A stretch of 64,000 nt of DNA from Pseudomonas wadenswilerensis. GTDB lineage: Bacteria > Pseudomonadota > Gammaproteobacteria > Pseudomonadales > Pseudomonadaceae. The notes beneath the pieces were generated by a model that saw nothing but the letters and a program-made list of their open reading frames with translations, ran no database searches and was not told the DNA's origin. Each line of letters begins with the position of its first letter. Positions within the stretch are counted from its first letter, which is position 1. Position numbers and translations under genes: made by a program. The stretch covers positions 124,001 through 188,000 of the forward strand of contig NZ_UIDD01000008.1 in assembly GCF_900497695.1 (NCBI RefSeq), written 5' to 3'. This document shows positions 61,954-64,000 of this stretch, in pieces.

Positions 61954-62709
61954 TCAGGCATGCACCCACCTCCGATGCAGCCCACGGGCCATGGCGTCAA
62001 GCATAAAGCCCAGCACCCCGATCAGCAGCACCATCGCCATCAGCTCCGAATACGCCAGCCGATCACGGGTATCGAGGATGAAGTAGCCCAGCCCGGCACT
62101 CACCCCAAGCATCTCGCACGGCACCAGCACGATCCACAAGATGCCAATGGCCAGGCGCACGCCGGTCAGCACATGGCCAAGCACGCCGGGGATGATCACC
62201 TTGCACAGGGTCTCCCAGCGCGTCGCACTCAGGCTGCGGCTCAGTTGCAACCAGCGCGGGTCGAGCTGACGCACCCCCGCTGCGGTGTTGAGCAGGATCG
62301 GCCACAGCGCGGCAAAGGCCAGGAGGAAGTAGATCGGCTGATCGCCTACCCCCATCAGCATCACCACCACCGGCATCCACGACAGCGGCGAGATCATCCG
62401 CAAAAACTGGAACGCCGGGGTGGTTGCCGCTTCAAGGTGGCGATAACTGCCCACCAGCAAGCCCAATGGCACGCCGATCAGCAAGGCCAGCACCAAACCG
62501 ATAAGGATGCGCTTGAGGCTGACCCAGATGTGCTCGTACACCTCGGCCTGGCCCAGCAGCTCGATCAGGCTGCCGAGCGTCGCCTGCGGTGAAAAACGCG
62601 CCGACAGGCCATCGGCCTCGCCGAACAGGTGCACGCCCAGCCACCAGAGCAATATCAAGCCGAACAGGCCGGCAACGCCCAGGGCGCCATGGATTGCATG
62701 CTTGCCCAT
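61954..62709 (-). CDS. ABC transporter permease, SsuC/TauC type
   Basis: A 251-residue inner-membrane permease of the nitrate/sulfonate/taurine group. The family loop is present as GVPLGLLVGSYRHLEAATTPAFQFLRMISPLSWMPVVVML, followed by the cytoplasmic coupling region LQLSRSLSATRWETLCKVIIPGVLGHVLTGVRLAIGILWIVLVPCEM. It starts as TGATG on the stop of the binding-protein gene, so both are coupled. The ATPase gene is not in the window and probably lies just beyond the right edge, or elsewhere in the genome. Confidence 0.92.
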   Translation of the reverse strand: MGKHAIHGALGVAGLFGLILLWWLGVHLFGEADGLSARFSPQATLGSLIELLGQAEVYEHIWVSLKRILIGLVLALLIGVPLGLLVGSYRHLEAATTPAFQFLRMISPLSWMPVVVMLMGVGDQPIYFLLAFAALWPILLNTAAGVRQLDPRWLQLSRSLSATRWETLCKVIIPGVLGHVLTGVRLAIGILWIVLVPCEMLGVSAGLGYFILDTRDRLAYSELMAMVLLIGVLGFMLDAMARGLHRRWVHA

Positions 62710-63908
62710 CAGATCGCGAACTCCTCGCTACGCTCGAAGCTCTCGGGCAAGCCGAAGGCCTTGAGCCCGCCGACGGCGGCGATGCTGTTGCGGACGAAGC
62801 GGTCGTCGACCAGGTCGCGGGCGGTTTGTTGCGGGTCGAGGCCGGCGAGGAAGCCTTTGTCGCCTTCGATCAGGGTGTTCTGCAGGCGGCGCACCAGTTC
62901 TTCGGTGTAGCTGGGGAATGGATACGGCTGGAAGTCGATGCGTTTCTCGTCCCACTGCGCATGCTGGATCGCACCGCTGGCGATGTAGGCGTCACGGGCC
63001 GCTGCTGTCGGCGCCAGCACCTGGCTAAGCACCTGCGGGGTGTGCGGGGTGTACTTGTTCGGCCCGCTCCTGGACAGCAGTGCGGCGGCTTCGGCACGGT
63101 GGTCGCGGGTCCATAGCTGGGCCTTGACGATCGCATTGACCACCTTCTGCGACCACTCGGGGCGGTTGTTCAGGTCATGTTCGTGCATGAACACCACGCA
63201 GCAGGCATGGTTGCGCCAGATGTCGCCGGTAAAGCGCTGCACGCGGCCAACCTTGAGGTCTTCGGCCAAGGCGTTGAACGGCTCGGCAACGATGTAGCCG
63301 GCAATGCGCTTGCTGGCGAGCGCCGGCGGCATGTCCGACGGCGGCAGCACCACCAGGTTGACCTCGTTGGCCGCCAGCTGGGCAGTGGCGGCTTTGGACA
63401 CCGGGGTCAGGCCGTGGTCGCGGAACAGCTGCTGCACCACCACGTTATGGATCGAGTACCAGAACGGAATGGCCACGGTCTGCCCGCCCAATTGCGTGAC
63501 TTCGGTAATCCCCGGGGCCACGGTCAGGCCCGAGCCGCCGACGTGGTTCCAGGCCACCACCTTGGCCGGCACCTTGCTGGCGTAGCGCGCCCATACGGTC
63601 ATCGGCGACAGCAGGTGAATGACGTTGACCTGCCCGGAGATGAACGCCTCGATCACCTGCGCCCAACTGCGCAACAGCACCGGCCGCTCGGCCTTTACCC
63701 CTTCAGCCTCGAACAGGCCATTGTTGTGCGCCACCAGCAGCGGCGTGGCGTCGGTGATCGGCAGGTAGCCGATGCGCACCGGCGCATCCGGGTCGCTGGC
63801 CGCCCGGGCCTGCAGGCTATTGAGCAGCGGCATGGCGCCGCCGGCGGTGAGCAAGGCGCTGAGTTTGATGAAGTCACGACGAGTGTGGGTGAAGTCGTCC
63901 AGGCACAT
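62709..63908 (-). CDS. ABC transporter substrate-binding protein with Tat signal
   Basis: A 399-residue exported binding protein of the NrtA/SsuA-like family. The N-terminus carries a twin-arginine signal (TRRDFIKLSALLTAGGAMPLLNSLQARA), indicating export of a folded protein. The mature part begins VRIGYLPITDATPLLVAHNNGLFEAEGV, the NMT1/SsuA-like start, with a later VEPFNALAEDLKVG stretch and HACCVVFMHEHDL. It would deliver a small organic or inorganic anion (aliphatic sulfonate, nitrate-like or similar) to the coupled permease. The substrate is not determined. No cofactor motif is seen. Confidence 0.92.
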   Translation of the reverse strand: MCLDDFTHTRRDFIKLSALLTAGGAMPLLNSLQARAASDPDAPVRIGYLPITDATPLLVAHNNGLFEAEGVKAERPVLLRSWAQVIEAFISGQVNVIHLLSPMTVWARYASKVPAKVVAWNHVGGSGLTVAPGITEVTQLGGQTVAIPFWYSIHNVVVQQLFRDHGLTPVSKAATAQLAANEVNLVVLPPSDMPPALASKRIAGYIVAEPFNALAEDLKVGRVQRFTGDIWRNHACCVVFMHEHDLNNRPEWSQKVVNAIVKAQLWTRDHRAEAAALLSRSGPNKYTPHTPQVLSQVLAPTAAARDAYIASGAIQHAQWDEKRIDFQPYPFPSYTEELVRRLQNTLIEGDKGFLAGLDPQQTARDLVDDRFVRNSIAAVGGLKAFGLPESFERSEEFAI

Positions 63909-63999
63909 GGGCAGTCTCCGACGGCAGCGGCATAGGTTCAGAAGAAGGTTCGGGTGTGCGGCTGGCCCGCCGAAGGGTTTTGAGTATGTCGATGCGCAG
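63874..63999 (-). CDS. Possible 3' end of an upstream gene (perhaps the ABC ATPase)
   Basis: A frame open from the right edge reads LRIDILKTLRRASRTPEP and continues to a TGA at 63874-63876, overlapping the binding-protein gene by about 35 bp in another frame. It may be the tail of the ATPase gene of this transporter, but the overlap is long and the segment too short to assign. Confidence 0.25.
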   Translation of the reverse strand: MRIDILKTLRRASRTPEPSSEPMPLPSETAHVPGRLHPHSS

Positions 64000-64000
64000 C

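Noticed and set aside
1..64000. Mobile element or prophage boundaries
   Set aside because: No integrase, transposase, tRNA attachment site or long terminal repeats were found; the accessory-looking genes lie between ordinary chromosomal genes.

Overview
The window reads as chromosomal DNA of a fluorescent-type Pseudomonas (putida/fluorescens group). The evidence is uniformly GC-rich coding DNA on both strands, many intergenic REP elements with the GTGGGAGC core typical of that genus, a lexA2-imuA-imuB-dnaE2 damage-mutagenesis cassette, a stand-alone polB, a FecI/FecR-type iron-signalling set and a divergent ampR/ampC pair. No rRNA, tRNA, CRISPR array, phage or insertion sequence was seen. Both window edges fall in or next to genes.

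Layout. 1-1120: 3' end of a MocR-type regulator and a small AhpD-like protein. 1168-5152: a short-chain fatty-acid/ketone-body module on the minus strand (CoA-transferase subunits, AtoE-type transporter) with a divergent LysR regulator. 5163-10324: a DUF2235 hydrolase, divergent from a tightly overlapping set made of an HNH-like/ABC-type ATPase fusion, a second HNH protein and an aldo/keto reductase. This resembles a Septu/Ptu-like defence locus and is the strongest candidate for something new. 10434-16904: the SOS mutasome operon under a palindromic LexA2-type operator, and a HAD phosphatase. 17088-21008: a DUF899 protein, two divergent copies of an unrecognised beta-rich protein and a bestrophin-like channel. 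The two copies lie in a visible tandem duplication that also carries a truncated bestrophin 5' end. 20989-27961: SBF-type transporter, AraC regulator, a small protein with a large DUF4132/MolR-like protein, and three small genes ending in an FAD oxidoreductase.

27951-30112: ampR and ampC. 30309-34472: GST, LuxR regulator, DmpA-type peptidase, ppnN. 34655-37472: SH3-domain protein, DMT exporter, cupin/XRE regulator and an O6-alkylguanine methyltransferase. 37606-41587: ECF sigma, anti-sigma and TonB receptor, the last apparently frameshifted between its signal peptide and the mature protein. 41829-47231: SUKH protein, nitrilase-type amidase, PotF-like binding protein, a GNAT/nucleotidyltransferase chimera, two small proteins and a REP array with a 128-bp period. 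47232-53512: polB, an MFS pump with divergent LysR, another LysR and a LysE exporter. 53639-59537: a secreted repeat-like protein, azlC-azlD-araC with 4-bp overlaps, a small unknown, a LysE exporter and an AraC/MFS pair. 59548-64000: a KAP-type P-loop NTPase, then an ABC permease and a Tat-exported binding protein whose ATPase would lie beyond the right edge.

Recurring logic: most transporters sit beside a divergent one-component regulator, operons are compacted with ATGA or TGATG overlaps, and gene boundaries are often filled by REP elements. Function assignments rest on recognised motifs only; no database search was possible.
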